Assembly (NCBI RefSeq): GCF_002288365.1 | Contig: NZ_CP016782.1 | Coordinates: 806,001 to 870,000 of the forward strand | Direction of reading: 5' to 3' | From: Candidatus Planktophila limnetica | GTDB taxonomy: Bacteria; Actinomycetota; Actinomycetes; Nanopelagicales; Nanopelagicaceae | Length of the DNA stretch: 64,000 bases | In this document: piece after piece, positions 36,516-45,651 of the stretch | How positions within the stretch are numbered: the first letter of the stretch is position 1 | Layout: each line of letters opens with the position of its first letter | Program-made: the position numbers and the translations under genes | Notes under the pieces: model-generated | Database searches by the model: none | Seen by the model: only the letters and a program-made list of their open reading frames with translations | Told to the model about the DNA's origin: nothing

Positions 36516-37735
36516 TAGTTATCCTTTCCAATTAAGTGCCCCATGACGGAGCGCTTTGTATCGAGATATTTCTGATTAAAAGAACTCTGTCCAACTGAAA
36601 TCTCTTCAACTAAAACCTTGATGCCAGCGGCCTTCAGAGTTGAAATCTTGTCAGGATTATTTGTCAGTAATCGCACCGAAGAAATGCCCAAAGCCTTAGC
36701 AATCACAACCACATCATCAAAGCTGCGCTCATCTGATTCGTGACCGAGTGAAAGATTTGCTTGCACAGTGTCTTGCCCTTGATCTTGAAGAGCATATGCC
36801 TTGATCTTTTGTGCAAGACCAATGCCGCGGCCCTCATGTGCACGAAGATAAATAATTACTCCAGATCCGGCATCTGAAATACGATCAAATGAATGATGCA
36901 GTTGTGCTTGGCAATCACAGCGCTTAGATGAGAAGACATCCCCCGTTAAGCACTCAGAGTGCACGCGCATCAATACTTCTGATCCACCGCTGATGTCTCC
37001 TAGGGCCACAATTGCGTGATCAATACCCGCAGAGTTTGTATACGTACTTACTTTCCACACACCATCATTGATTGGCAGATTTGCCCAGAGAAGTTGTGGC
37101 GCAGTCGATTTAAATGCTGCAAGGTTTTTACTACGCGCATATTCGGCTAACGCTTCGATCGAAATAATTGGTAAAGAGTGCGCGGCCGCGAATTTTTCAA
37201 GATCTGGCATGCGAGACATCGAGCCATCTTCATTGACGATCTCGCATAACAAACCAACAGGTTGGGCGCCAACAAGTGCTGCCATAGCAACTGCGGCCTC
37301 TGTGTGACCTTGGCGCTGTTCAAGTAATCCATCTGCTGCAATCAGAGGAAAAATATGGCCCGGGCGAACAAAGTCATCTGCTGTTGCATCGGCGCGTGCT
37401 AATTCGTTAAATGTTGTTGCTCGCTCTGTGGCGCTCACTCCTGTTGTCAGATTCTTCTTCGCGTCCGTTGTGACAGTAAATGCTGTGCGATTTGTGTCTT
37501 GATTCTTTGCCCACATCAAAGGCAAGCCCAATGTGCGTGCGCGATCGCGATTCATTGGAGCACAGAGCAACCCTGTGGAATAACGATTCATGAACGCGAC
37601 TTTTTCAGGCGTTGCCTTTTCTGCCAACATAATGAAATCGCCCTCGTTCTCACGATTTTCATTATCAACGACAATAACAATTTCACCCGAAGCAAATGCT
37701 TTGAGGGCCTGGTCAACAGGAGTTAATGCACTCAT
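36515..37735 (-). CDS. ribBA: Bifunctional DHBP synthase / GTP cyclohydrolase II
   Basis: The N-terminal half (about 1-200) is 3,4-dihydroxy-2-butanone 4-phosphate synthase, with DNENRENEGDFI, GLLCAP and the GHTEAAV motif. The C-terminal half is GTP cyclohydrolase II, with the zinc site CLTGDVFSSKRCDCQAQL, HEGRGIG and LLTNNP. At 406 residues it is the usual bifunctional length. The start directly abuts the ribE stop. Confidence 0.97.
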   Translation of the reverse strand: MSALTPVDQALKAFASGEIVIVVDNENRENEGDFIMLAEKATPEKVAFMNRYSTGLLCAPMNRDRARTLGLPLMWAKNQDTNRTAFTVTTDAKKNLTTGVSATERATTFNELARADATADDFVRPGHIFPLIAADGLLEQRQGHTEAAVAMAALVGAQPVGLLCEIVNEDGSMSRMPDLEKFAAAHSLPIISIEALAEYARSKNLAAFKSTAPQLLWANLPINDGVWKVSTYTNSAGIDHAIVALGDISGGSEVLMRVHSECLTGDVFSSKRCDCQAQLHHSFDRISDAGSGVIIYLRAHEGRGIGLAQKIKAYALQDQGQDTVQANLSLGHESDERSFDDVVVIAKALGISSVRLLTNNPDKISTLKAAGIKVLVEEISVGQSSFNQKYLDTKRSVMGHLIGKDN

Positions 37736-38332
37736 TTATTTTTTCTCCATCATTCGCTCGACGTACTTGGCCAGCACATCAACTTCGATGTTGATTAAAT
37801 CTCCAGGTTTTTTTGTTGAAATTGTTGTTCGCTCCAGCGTCTCTGGAATTAACCAGACTGTGACAACGCAAGTTTCATCATTTACTTCTCCCACAGTTAA
37901 TGAAATTCCTGAAAAACAGATAGAGCCCTTTGCAACGATGTATTTAAGAAGTGATGATTCAACCTTTACTTCGCACTTCATCCACTGCTCCCCTGGAGTC
38001 AGTGCAACGAGGGTTCCTGTGCCATCAACGTGGCCTTGGACAATATGACCACCCATGCGTGTATCTAATTGTGCAGCGAGTTCGAGATTTACTTCGCTGC
38101 CTTGGGCAATCTGGCCCAATGATGTAATCGCAAGTGTTTGCACCATGGCATCTGCCGTAAAAGAATCTGGCGTTACATGTGTGGCAGTTAAACAGACGCC
38201 ATCAACGCTGACTGAGTCACCTTCTTTAATCTGTCCTGCTAAATGAGCAGCTTTGATAGTGATCTGTGCGCTCGTTTCTGCGCGCGCAATAGTTGTGACG
38301 GTGCCGCGCTCTTGAACTAATCCTGTAAACAT
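37736..38332 (-). CDS. ribE: Riboflavin synthase alpha subunit
   Basis: It dismutates two 6,7-dimethyl-8-ribityllumazine molecules to riboflavin. The 198-residue protein opens with MFTGLVQERGTV and contains two lumazine-binding repeats, each with a DGVCLT- or GISLTV-type turn and a G-GHIVQGHVDGTG stretch between them. It follows ribD by 2 bp and abuts ribBA. Confidence 0.97.
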   Translation of the reverse strand: MFTGLVQERGTVTTIARAETSAQITIKAAHLAGQIKEGDSVSVDGVCLTATHVTPDSFTADAMVQTLAITSLGQIAQGSEVNLELAAQLDTRMGGHIVQGHVDGTGTLVALTPGEQWMKCEVKVESSLLKYIVAKGSICFSGISLTVGEVNDETCVVTVWLIPETLERTTISTKKPGDLINIEVDVLAKYVERMMEKK

Positions 38333-38334
38333 AT

Positions 38335-39342
38335 TTACTCGTTCGTAATTCTGTAGATGGATTTAACGTCATCACCAAAGGTTTCGGTGCTCACGCGTGG
38401 CATTTTCATTGCATGATCAAGAGTTAGCGCACCAAGATCTGCAACAAAGTTCTTGCCAGCGCCCAGTAACGATGGGCCTTGATAAATCATTAATTCATCC
38501 AACATGCATGCGTGCAGCATTGCAGAGGCAAGAGTGGGTCCTGATTCCAGCAAGATGTGGTTAACGCCAAGTGCCAAAAGTTCGGCTGCAACTACATCTA
38601 GATCTTTACTTGCAATGACCTTCGTTGGCGCTGCGCCATCTAATACTTGTGCACTCTTTGGCACCTCTTGTGTTCCACAAACAATGCGAAGCGGATTCTT
38701 GCCTTCTATTGCATCTCTTGGCACCAAGTGCGGATCATCTGCAATGACAGTCTGTGTTCCGACCATGATGGCATCGACACCGCGACGAACCTTTTGCACA
38801 TCGGCCCTTGATGCTTCATTGGTAATCCACTTGGATGTGCCATCTAACGCTGCGATTTTTCCATCCAGTGTTGCAGCAACTTTCCATGTAATAAATGGGC
38901 GACCTTTAATAATTTTTGTTAGCCACGCGCGATTGGAATAACTAGCTTCGTCAACGCCAACACCTGCAACAACTTCGATGCCAGCAGCTTTCAATGCAGC
39001 CGCGCCACCGGCAGCTTCTGGGTTTGGATCTGCAACGGCGTAAACAACTGTGGCAATACCTGCATCAATAATCACTTGCGTGCACGGCCCTGTTGTTCCG
39101 GTGTGATTACATGGTTCGAGGGTCACATACATCGTGGCACCGCGTGCCTTCTCGCCTGCAATTTTTAACGCAACTACTTCTGCGTGATCAGCACTTGATG
39201 CGCGATCATGAAAACCTTCTGCGATAACAGAACCATCTGCGCCAATAATTACTGCGCCAACAATGGGGTTGGGGGCTGTGCGAGCGAGTCCTTTTTCAGA
39301 CAGGGCGATAGCACGTTGCATAAAAGCTAGATGATGTGTCAT
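38335..39342 (-). CDS. ribD: Bifunctional diaminohydroxyphosphoribosylaminopyrimidine deaminase / reductase
   Basis: First gene of the riboflavin operon, 335 residues. The N-terminal deaminase has HAEVVAL and PCNHTGTTGPC, giving the zinc His and two Cys. The C-terminal NADPH-dependent reductase begins near RPFITWKVAATLDGKIA and has ESGPTLASAML. The FMN riboswitch at 39443-39558 precedes it, with a terminator-like T-run in the leader. Confidence 0.97.
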   Translation of the reverse strand: MTHHLAFMQRAIALSEKGLARTAPNPIVGAVIIGADGSVIAEGFHDRASSADHAEVVALKIAGEKARGATMYVTLEPCNHTGTTGPCTQVIIDAGIATVVYAVADPNPEAAGGAAALKAAGIEVVAGVGVDEASYSNRAWLTKIIKGRPFITWKVAATLDGKIAALDGTSKWITNEASRADVQKVRRGVDAIMVGTQTVIADDPHLVPRDAIEGKNPLRIVCGTQEVPKSAQVLDGAAPTKVIASKDLDVVAAELLALGVNHILLESGPTLASAMLHACMLDELMIYQGPSLLGAGKNFVADLGALTLDHAMKMPRVSTETFGDDVKSIYRITNE

Positions 39343-39399
39343 CTGTGCAGATCTCCCAGTCTCTAGTTCAGTGTTACAACAGAGTTACCGGGGTGCACG

Positions 39400-39428
39400 A
39401 AAAAAAAAGCAAAGCAGGCAGCGCCCAC
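39400..39428 (-). terminator. Putative riboswitch-controlled terminator in rib leader
   Basis: Between the FMN element and ribD the minus strand has a GC-rich segment able to pair GTGGGC with GCCTGC, followed after a short gap by nine consecutive T residues. This is the usual layout for transcription termination by an FMN riboswitch. The stem includes wobble pairs, so its strength is uncertain. Confidence 0.5.
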
Positions 39429-39442
39429 CGCAATTTTTGTTT

Positions 39443-39558
39443 CCTCTCATCCGGACTTTAACCGTCGGTCTCAGAATTTCACTGAGTCAACCGATACCTG
39501 GATGGCATCGGGTCGCGGACTATAACCGCCGGTTCGAAATTACATCGACCCCGGAAAC
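39443..39558 (-). ncRNA. FMN riboswitch (RFN element)
   Basis: Read on the minus strand, this has the full series of conserved RFN blocks: CCGGGGTCGATG, AACCGGCGGTTATAGTCCGCG, CCCGATGCCATCC, GGTATCGGTTGACTCAGTGAAATTCTGAGACCGACGGTTAAAGTCC in short blocks, and the closing GGATGAGAGGAA. It lies about 100 bp upstream of ribD. Binding of FMN is expected to shut down the rib operon. Confidence 0.95.
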
Positions 39559-39581
39559 AACATTGCAATTCTAACCTAGAA

Positions 39582-39610
39582 GAACCCCCACCCCCAACAG
39601 ATGGGGGTTC
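39582..39610 (-). terminator. Hairpin downstream of carbonic anhydrase gene
   Basis: GAACCCCCA and TGGGGGTTC form a perfect 9-bp stem with an 11-nt loop, 15 bp after the carbonic anhydrase stop. A short TTCTT follows on the minus strand. It separates that gene from the FMN riboswitch leader of the rib operon. Confidence 0.7.
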
Positions 39611-39624
39611 CCTTTCTAGCTAAC

Positions 39625-40203
39625 TTATTTCGCAGCTCCTGCTTGTTTTGCTCCTGGAACTTCGAGAAGTTTGCCTGTTTCAACTTCATAGACGTATCCA
39701 TGAATTGGAATATTTGAAGGCACAAGTGGATGGCGACGAATTCTTTGAACATCTTCAATAACTGCTTTATCGCGATCTGAAATCGTGAGCCAATCAATGT
39801 AAGCACCTTCATTAGAACCTGGGCCTTTACCAACATCATAAAAACCTTCGCTGCCAAGGGCTGCAGTTTCTAAGCTCTTTGATAGAAGATCGCGCATAGC
39901 AACATCTGTAAAGAACTCCATGCCGCAATTACTGTGGTGAATAACAAACCACTCTTTAGTGCCGAGTAATTTGTAGGAGATAACGAGTGAGCGAATTGCA
40001 TCATCTGATGCACGAGCGCCAGCATTTCTAATAACGTGCGCATCGCCTTCACTTAAGCCCGCATACTTTGCTGGATCAAGACGTGCATCCATGCAGGTTA
40101 ATATTGCAAATCCTCTAGCTGGCGGTAGTGCGAGTTTGCCCTTCTCGCCAAAACTATCAACGTATTTTTTGTTAGCATCTAAAACTTCATTTAAAACTGA
40201 CAT
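39625..40203 (-). CDS. Beta-carbonic anhydrase
   Basis: It interconverts CO2 and bicarbonate. The 192-residue protein has TCMDARLDP with the zinc Cys and the Asp-Arg dyad, [15 protein letters not shown], and HHSNCGM with the zinc His and Cys. The length fits the small actinobacterial form. It has its own leader with an inverted repeat at 40227-40245 and a GTGAGGA ribosome binding site, and a terminator behind it. Confidence 0.93.
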   Translation of the reverse strand: MSVLNEVLDANKKYVDSFGEKGKLALPPARGFAILTCMDARLDPAKYAGLSEGDAHVIRNAGARASDDAIRSLVISYKLLGTKEWFVIHHSNCGMEFFTDVAMRDLLSKSLETAALGSEGFYDVGKGPGSNEGAYIDWLTISDRDKAVIEDVQRIRRHPLVPSNIPIHGYVYEVETGKLLEVPGAKQAGAAK

Positions 40204-40226
40204 TTAAAATCCTCACCGTCATGTCT

Positions 40227-40245
40227 GTAAAAGTAATTCTTTTAC
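40227..40245 (-). promoter_or_regulatory. Inverted repeat in carbonic anhydrase leader
   Basis: GTAAAAG and CTTTTAC form a perfect 7-bp inverted repeat with a five-base centre, about 25 bp before the carbonic anhydrase start. It could be an operator or an mRNA hairpin. I do not recognise a known binding motif. Confidence 0.35.
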
Positions 40246-40346
40246 TTACGGGAGAAAATAACATTTTAAATTCAACAAGAGAACTCAAGAAGAATTAGCA
40301 ATTGCGATGCTGTTGCATTCGTTCATGCAATTAATTCGCACATAAG

Positions 40347-40378
40347 AAAACCCCGCCGAAGTTAATCGACGGGGTTTT
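40347..40378. terminator. Bidirectional intrinsic terminator after nrdJ
   Basis: AAAACCCCG and CGGGGTTTT form a perfect 9-bp stem, extended by an inner CGA/TCG pair, with A/T runs on both flanks. It lies 22 bp after the nrdJ stop and so should end the nrdR-nrdJ transcript on the minus strand. Confidence 0.9.
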
Positions 40379-40399
40379 CTAACGGGGTTGGTTAAAGTT

Positions 40400-43240
40400 T
40401 TATGAGCAACCGCTTGTGTTTCCACAACCTTCGCACACGAAGCAAGCACCTGACATACGCATCTTCACACCGCATGTCATGCACAGTGGCGCATCAGATT
40501 TGATACCCATTGACTCAAGAAGATCTGATGAAGAACCAATTGTCTGCGTTGGTGCTGCTGCAACCGGAGCCGCTTCGATCTTTACTTCAGTTTTTACAAC
40601 CGCAGGAGCCGCCACAGGCGCAACTGCTTTTGGGGTATCAGAGCCCGCGATTGGTGCGTACTCGCCACCATTGTCTAGTGCTGCTTGACGCTCTGCTGAT
40701 GTGTATAGACCCATCGCACTGCGTTGTTCAAATGGCATGTAATCAAGTGCTAAACGACGGAAGATGTAATCCATCATTGATTGCGCCATGCGAATGTCAG
40801 CATCATCTGTCATACCTGCTGGTTCAAATCGCAAGTTTGTGAACTTCTCAACAAATGTTTCTAGTGGAACACCGTATTGAAGACCGATTGATACTGCGAT
40901 TGAGAACGCATCCATTACACCGGCCAACGTCGATCCTTGCTTGCCGAGCTTGAGGAATACCTCACCGAGTGCACCATCTGCGTATGCACCAGCGGTCATG
41001 TAACCCTCGGCGCCACCAACAGCAAATGATGTTGTTGTTGCAGGACGTGATTTAGGAAGACGCTTGCGAACAGGGGAGGCAATTACTTGCGCATCTACTG
41101 GTGCATCTTTCTTCTTAGCCTTGCCATCAGATAATGGTTGTCCAACCTTGCAATTATCGCGATAGACAGCAAGTGCTTTCACACCCATCTTCCACGCTTC
41201 AAAGTAAACCTCTTCAACTTCTTCAACTGTGGCATCTTCTGGCAAGTTAACAGTCTTTGAAATCGCACCCGATAGGAATGGTTGGCATGCAGCCATCATT
41301 CGAACGTGGCCCATTGGAGCAATTGAACGTGCACCAAGTGCGCAGTCAAATACTTCGTAGTGCTCAGGCTTTAATCCTGGAGCATCGATCACGTGACCAT
41401 TTGCTGCAATGAATTCAACGATTGCTTCGATGGTCTCTTCTGCATAACCAAGTTTGCGAAGGGCGGCAGGTACTGTCTGGTTAACGATCTGCATAGATCC
41501 GCCACCGACTAGCTTCTTAAACTTTACAAGTGAGAAGTCAGGTTCGATACCAGTTGTATCGCAATCCATCATCAAACCAATTGTTCCAGTTGGTGCAAGA
41601 ACTGAGATCTGCGCGTTGCGCCATCCGTTCTTATCTCCTGTTGTAAGACATGCATCCCAGGCCTTATTCGCCTCTGTCCACACATCGCGATCAAGTGTTG
41701 TCTCTGTCTTTGCAGCCGATGATGCCGCAGCGTGCTTGCGCATAACGCGAGCATGCGGCTTAGCATTTTGTGCAAAGCCGGCATACGGTCCAACGATTCC
41801 TGCGAGTTCTGCAGAGCGCTTGTATGTAACACCTGTCATCAATGATGTGATGGCGCCAGCTAATGCGCGTCCACCTTCGGAGTCATAAGCAAGACCAGAT
41901 GCCATAAGGAGTGCACCTAGGTTTGCATATCCGATACCGAGTTGACGGTAAGCCTTTGTTGTTTCGCCAATTGCTTCAGTTGGGAAGTCAGCGAAGCAGA
42001 TTGAGATATCCATTGATGTGATCACAAGTTCGCATGCGCGAGCAAATGTCTTTGCATCAAATGAACCATCTTCTTTTAGGAACTTCATCAAGTTAAGGGA
42101 AGCCAAGTTACAAGATGAGTTATCTAGTGACATGTACTCAGAGCAAGGGTTTGACGCATTGATGCGACCTGTCTCTGGGTTTGTGTGCCAATCATTGATT
42201 GTGTCGTCATATTGAATTCCAGGGTCAGCACATGCCCACGCAGCTTGTGCCATCTTTGTAAACAATGTGCGAGCATCAACGCGCTCGATGACATCGCCAC
42301 TTGCGCGACCGACTAGACCGAAGTCTTCGCCCTTTTCAACTGCGCGCATGAATTCATCTGATACGCGAACTGAGTTGTTAGCGTTCTGGTACTGCACGGA
42401 AATAATGTCTTTTCCGCCAAGGTCCATATCAAAACCAGCATCGCGTAATGCGCGAATCTTGTTCTCTTCGTTGACCTTTGTCTCAATGAACTCTTCGATA
42501 TCTGGATGATCAACATCTAGAACAACCATCTTGGCTGCGCGACGTGTCGCACCACCAGATTTAATTGTTCCAGCGGATGCATCTGCGCCTCGCATGAATG
42601 AAACTGGACCGGAGGCGGTTCCACCTGATTTTAGTAACTCTTTCGCAGAGCGAATACGTGAAAGGTTTAGTCCAGCACCGGATCCGCCTTTGAAGATCAT
42701 TCCTTCTTCGCGGTACCAGTTAAGAATTGATTCCATAGTGTCATCGACTGAGAGAATGAAGCACGCACTTACTTGCTGTGGTGCATTTGTTCCCACGTTA
42801 AACCACACTGGTGAGTTGTATGCAAAGTACTGGTGCAACAACATAAATGTTAATTCGTGCTCAAAGATTTCTGCATCTTTGTCAGTGGCAAAGTATCCAT
42901 GCTCTTTACCAGCTTTTGTGTAAGTCAATACAACGCGGTCAATAACTTGCTTAAGTGACCATTCGCGATTGTCATATCCCAATGCACCGCGGAAATACTT
43001 TGTTGTCACAATCGTTGATGCGTTCACTGACCAGAAGTCAGCAAATTCCACACCACGTTGTTCAAATACGGTCTCGCCAGTCTTCCAGTTTTGCTGCACC
43101 ACATCGCGACGTTCCCATTTAACTTCATCGTATGGGTGCACGCCTTCCTTTGTGTAGATGCGTTCGATCGTTAAGCCCTTACCTTTTAAGGTGTTGTGAG
43201 CTTTGATCTTTACTGGGCGGTTGATGACCGTGTCTGACAT
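40400..43240 (-). CDS. nrdJ: Adenosylcobalamin-dependent (class II) ribonucleotide reductase
   Basis: It makes deoxyribonucleotides using vitamin B12. The 946-residue protein has the reductase barrel with NASNPCSEYMSLDNSSCNLASLNL, SVLAPTGTIGLMMDCDTTGIEP and GGSGAGLNLSRIR. The C-terminal tail has CMTCG and CEGCGNTSGCS Cys clusters for re-reduction. It follows nrdR by 19 bp and is presumably controlled by it. If no other reductase exists elsewhere, DNA synthesis in this organism requires cobalamin. Confidence 0.96.
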   Translation of the reverse strand: MSDTVINRPVKIKAHNTLKGKGLTIERIYTKEGVHPYDEVKWERRDVVQQNWKTGETVFEQRGVEFADFWSVNASTIVTTKYFRGALGYDNREWSLKQVIDRVVLTYTKAGKEHGYFATDKDAEIFEHELTFMLLHQYFAYNSPVWFNVGTNAPQQVSACFILSVDDTMESILNWYREEGMIFKGGSGAGLNLSRIRSAKELLKSGGTASGPVSFMRGADASAGTIKSGGATRRAAKMVVLDVDHPDIEEFIETKVNEENKIRALRDAGFDMDLGGKDIISVQYQNANNSVRVSDEFMRAVEKGEDFGLVGRASGDVIERVDARTLFTKMAQAAWACADPGIQYDDTINDWHTNPETGRINASNPCSEYMSLDNSSCNLASLNLMKFLKEDGSFDAKTFARACELVITSMDISICFADFPTEAIGETTKAYRQLGIGYANLGALLMASGLAYDSEGGRALAGAITSLMTGVTYKRSAELAGIVGPYAGFAQNAKPHARVMRKHAAASSAAKTETTLDRDVWTEANKAWDACLTTGDKNGWRNAQISVLAPTGTIGLMMDCDTTGIEPDFSLVKFKKLVGGGSMQIVNQTVPAALRKLGYAEETIEAIVEFIAANGHVIDAPGLKPEHYEVFDCALGARSIAPMGHVRMMAACQPFLSGAISKTVNLPEDATVEEVEEVYFEAWKMGVKALAVYRDNCKVGQPLSDGKAKKKDAPVDAQVIASPVRKRLPKSRPATTTSFAVGGAEGYMTAGAYADGALGEVFLKLGKQGSTLAGVMDAFSIAVSIGLQYGVPLETFVEKFTNLRFEPAGMTDDADIRMAQSMMDYIFRRLALDYMPFEQRSAMGLYTSAERQAALDNGGEYAPIAGSDTPKAVAPVAAPAVVKTEVKIEAAPVAAAPTQTIGSSSDLLESMGIKSDAPLCMTCGVKMRMSGACFVCEGCGNTSGCS

Positions 43241-43259
43241 TTTTTAATCCCCGTATTCG

Positions 43260-43823
43260 TTAGTTGGAACTTTTGATTTTGTGCATGGATGTATTGCTTT
43301 TTAATTCATCAGTAATTGGGGAATTACTTTGATTGCTACTGTTCTTGTTGCTTTGCGTGCTTTGGGAATTCGCACTCGAAGGTATTGCTCGCAGTAATGC
43401 GATCTCTACTTCGAAATCTTCAAGGGAGGTAAAGTTACGGTATACCGAGGCATATCGCAGGTAGGCGACCTCATCTAGTTCTCGGAGTGGCGCAAGAATT
43501 GCTAGGCCAACCTCCTGTGCTTCGATATCTGCTTGACCTGTTGCGCGAAGTGCTTCTTCAACACGCTGTGCCAAAAGAACTAGATCATCTTCATTAACCG
43601 GACGTCCCTGGCACGCTTTGCGCACGCCAACTAGGACCTTTTCACGGCTAAATGGTTCTGTGGCGCCGCTTCGCTTGATGATGTTAAGCAGTGCTACTTC
43701 TTGAGTTGAAAATCTCTGTCCGCACTCTGGGCATTCGCGGCGACGGCGAATCTGTGTGCCTTCTTCTACTGGGCGAGAGTCCACGACTCTGGAGTCATCG
43801 TGTCTGCAAAACGGGCAAATCAT
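43260..43823 (-). CDS. nrdR: Transcriptional repressor NrdR
   Basis: A zinc-ribbon/ATP-cone repressor of ribonucleotide reductase genes, sensing dATP/ATP. The ribbon is CPFC...CPEC at 3-6 and 31-34, with [12 protein letters not shown] and IRRRREC. The ATP-cone follows (about 46-136) with [12 protein letters not shown]. After YRNF and the usual end near residue 150 there is an extra tail of about 35 residues rich in Ser, Asn and Lys, which is unusual. Two NrdR-box-like sites lie upstream. Confidence 0.96.
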   Translation of the reverse strand: MICPFCRHDDSRVVDSRPVEEGTQIRRRRECPECGQRFSTQEVALLNIIKRSGATEPFSREKVLVGVRKACQGRPVNEDDLVLLAQRVEEALRATGQADIEAQEVGLAILAPLRELDEVAYLRYASVYRNFTSLEDFEVEIALLRAIPSSANSQSTQSNKNSSNQSNSPITDELKSNTSMHKIKSSN

Positions 43824-43902
43824 CTCGGCGTGTCCTCTCTCTTAAATCCCACTATTTTGAAAAATCCGATGTATTGAGCGGAGTGAGAACTTTACCGTAA
43901 AA

Positions 43903-43918
43903 ACACTACTTATGGAAA
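43903..43918. promoter_or_regulatory. NrdR box, proximal (weaker)
   Basis: ACACTACTTATGGAAA matches the NrdR consensus ACACTATATATAGTGT mainly in its left half. It lies 80 bp upstream of nrdR, and its centre is 31 bp from the stronger distal box, as expected for paired NrdR sites. Confidence 0.5.
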
Positions 43919-43933
43919 GTTTTCTCGTTTCAA

Positions 43934-43949
43934 CCCCTACATATAGTGG
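43934..43949. promoter_or_regulatory. NrdR box, distal
   Basis: CCCCTACATATAGTGG matches the NrdR consensus at about 12 of 16 positions, including CTA-ATATAGTG. With the site at 43903-43918 it forms a tandem pair three helical turns apart. A TTGAAA, possible -35 element of the nrdR-nrdJ promoter, lies between the two boxes on the minus strand. Confidence 0.65.
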
Positions 43950-43993
43950 AAACCATAAAGGATTGCCTGAGAGTTTGCCTGTATTGATGGCAC

Positions 43994-44025
43994 ATTGCGC
44001 TCACCCCCGCGTGTCGCAGGGTGCA
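43994..44025 (-). ncRNA. Structured leader element upstream of nrdR
   Basis: Between the amidohydrolase stop and nrdR the minus strand holds a GC-rich compound hairpin: TTGC-ACCC pairs with GGGT-(GAGC)-GCAA, with an inner GCG/CGC. It is followed by AACTCTCAGGCA near 43965-43976. No T-run follows, so a simple terminator is unlikely. It may be part of a regulatory RNA, or just the end of the upstream operon's transcript. Confidence 0.35.
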
Positions 44026-44031
44026 AGCCGA

Positions 44032-45651
44032 CTAGAAGGAGCGCTGCCCGCCTAGGTAGGTCGCTAGAACCGTGATTGCGCGCATGGCCGCAGGCCCTGC
44101 CGCAAGCGGGTTGGCATCGACAACAGCAAAGTCTGCGTACTTACCCACTTCGATGCTGCCGATCAGATCGGCCTTACCCAGGGCCTTGGCCCCACCCATT
44201 GTGTGGGCAATCAGAGCGGTTCTGGCATCGATTTTTAAATCATTGGCGCCAAGTTCTGTTCCGTGAACAGTTAAGCGATCCATAGCAGCTGCCATCGCTT
44301 CAAATGGATTTGGTTTACCCACTGGAGCATCGGAAGAAAGAGCAAAGCTGACACCATTTTTTACGAATTCACCAAGTGGATTAAAGCGCTCGCCAATTTC
44401 ATTGCCAACAGCTGTGACAACACCATCGCCCCAGTTGTGATGATGGATAGGTTGATTCACCGCAATGATTTCTAAATCATGTAACTCATGTGATTGCTTC
44501 TCTTGTGGCAAACCACAGTGCTCGATTCGCACAATTGGAAAAGCACCGTTAACACTTTTAATCTCTTTGTTGCGCATTGCACGAGCAGATGAAATAACCA
44601 TTCCGATTGCAGTCGGTGATTGGGCATGTGTGGCAATGTGATAGCCCTGTGTCGCACAATCGAGAAATATTGATTCAAACTCTTGCGCATCGTGATAGAG
44701 CTGACCAGTTCTATTCTTATCTGCTTTATATCCTTCTGGAAAGTATGCAGTCCAGCCGCCTAAGGTGCCATCGGCATACATCTTGATTCCATTTGCTGTC
44801 AGCATTGTGTTATCAATTGCGGCATCTTGACTAAGTTTTTTAGCGTGTCCAACTTGGGATGAAATCAAATACATTGAATAGCGCACCTTGAGCGCACCAT
44901 TTTTCTTTGCATCCTTATATGTATCAAATTCTCGTTGGCTGACTTGGGCATCGCCCACTGATGTCACGCCATGGCGAATGAATTCGTGTTGTGCCTGCAA
45001 GAATTGTTTTGTAAGAACACTTTGGGTATCAGGTAAGTGAAAGTTAGGTCCATGATTTGTGACCTTCACGCCGGCATCTCCAGTTAAAATGTCACACGCC
45101 GCATCCCAGATAACACCTGTGGGATTTCCGCTTGCATCACGCTCAAAAGCGCCGCCTTTAGGATCTGGTGTCTTTGCTGTAATCGCACTTTTTTCAAGGA
45201 CTAATGTGTTTACTGCCCCGCCGTGACCACTTGCATTCATGACATAAATTTCGCGAGTAGTACTGATTTGATCAATATCTTCTTTCGTGGGGTGTCGACC
45301 TTCTTCTAAATTGCGGTGTTCATACCCAAAGGCTCGAAGTGGAACTCCTGCTGGCAGTGCTGCTTCTTCCCTTTTTAATATCTCAATAATCTGGGTGATG
45401 TTCTTAGCTTTACTAGGTCCAACATCGACCCAATCCATCATCTGTCCATACATCAATGGGTGTGCATGGGGATCGACGAATCCTGGCAAGAGCACTGCGC
45501 CTTTAAGATCGATGATTTCTGTTGCACCAGCAGATAACTCAGCACTTTTTCCAATCGCACTGATGATGCCATCTTTGACTGCAATGGCATCGGCACCTAC
45601 TGGTAGTTCTACGGTTGGAGAAATAATCTGCGCGTTAATGAAAACTTTCAT
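44032..45651 (-). CDS. YtcJ-like metal-dependent amidohydrolase
   Basis: A 539-residue member of the amidohydrolase_3 group. The metal-binding VDPHAHPL lies near residue 60, a second His-rich region is in GYHIATHAQSP, another His in RIEHCGLP, and the conserved Asp is in ALSSDAPVG. Families of this type remove acyl or amide groups, but the substrate is not predictable. It is the last gene of the operon running from 50602; the start overlaps the ThDP enzyme stop by 4 bp, so it probably processes a product of the same pathway. Confidence 0.88.
   Translation of the reverse strand: MKVFINAQIISPTVELPVGADAIAVKDGIISAIGKSAELSAGATEIIDLKGAVLLPGFVDPHAHPLMYGQMMDWVDVGPSKAKNITQIIEILKREEAALPAGVPLRAFGYEHRNLEEGRHPTKEDIDQISTTREIYVMNASGHGGAVNTLVLEKSAITAKTPDPKGGAFERDASGNPTGVIWDAACDILTGDAGVKVTNHGPNFHLPDTQSVLTKQFLQAQHEFIRHGVTSVGDAQVSQREFDTYKDAKKNGALKVRYSMYLISSQVGHAKKLSQDAAIDNTMLTANGIKMYADGTLGGWTAYFPEGYKADKNRTGQLYHDAQEFESIFLDCATQGYHIATHAQSPTAIGMVISSARAMRNKEIKSVNGAFPIVRIEHCGLPQEKQSHELHDLEIIAVNQPIHHHNWGDGVVTAVGNEIGERFNPLGEFVKNGVSFALSSDAPVGKPNPFEAMAAAMDRLTVHGTELGANDLKIDARTALIAHTMGGAKALGKADLIGSIEVGKYADFAVVDANPLAAGPAAMRAITVLATYLGGQRSF

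Noticed and set aside
43961-43980. Glycine riboswitch
   Set aside because: AACTCTCAGGCA resembles its 3' core, but the 5' GGAGAG and central CCGAAGG blocks are missing and the downstream genes are not glycine-related.
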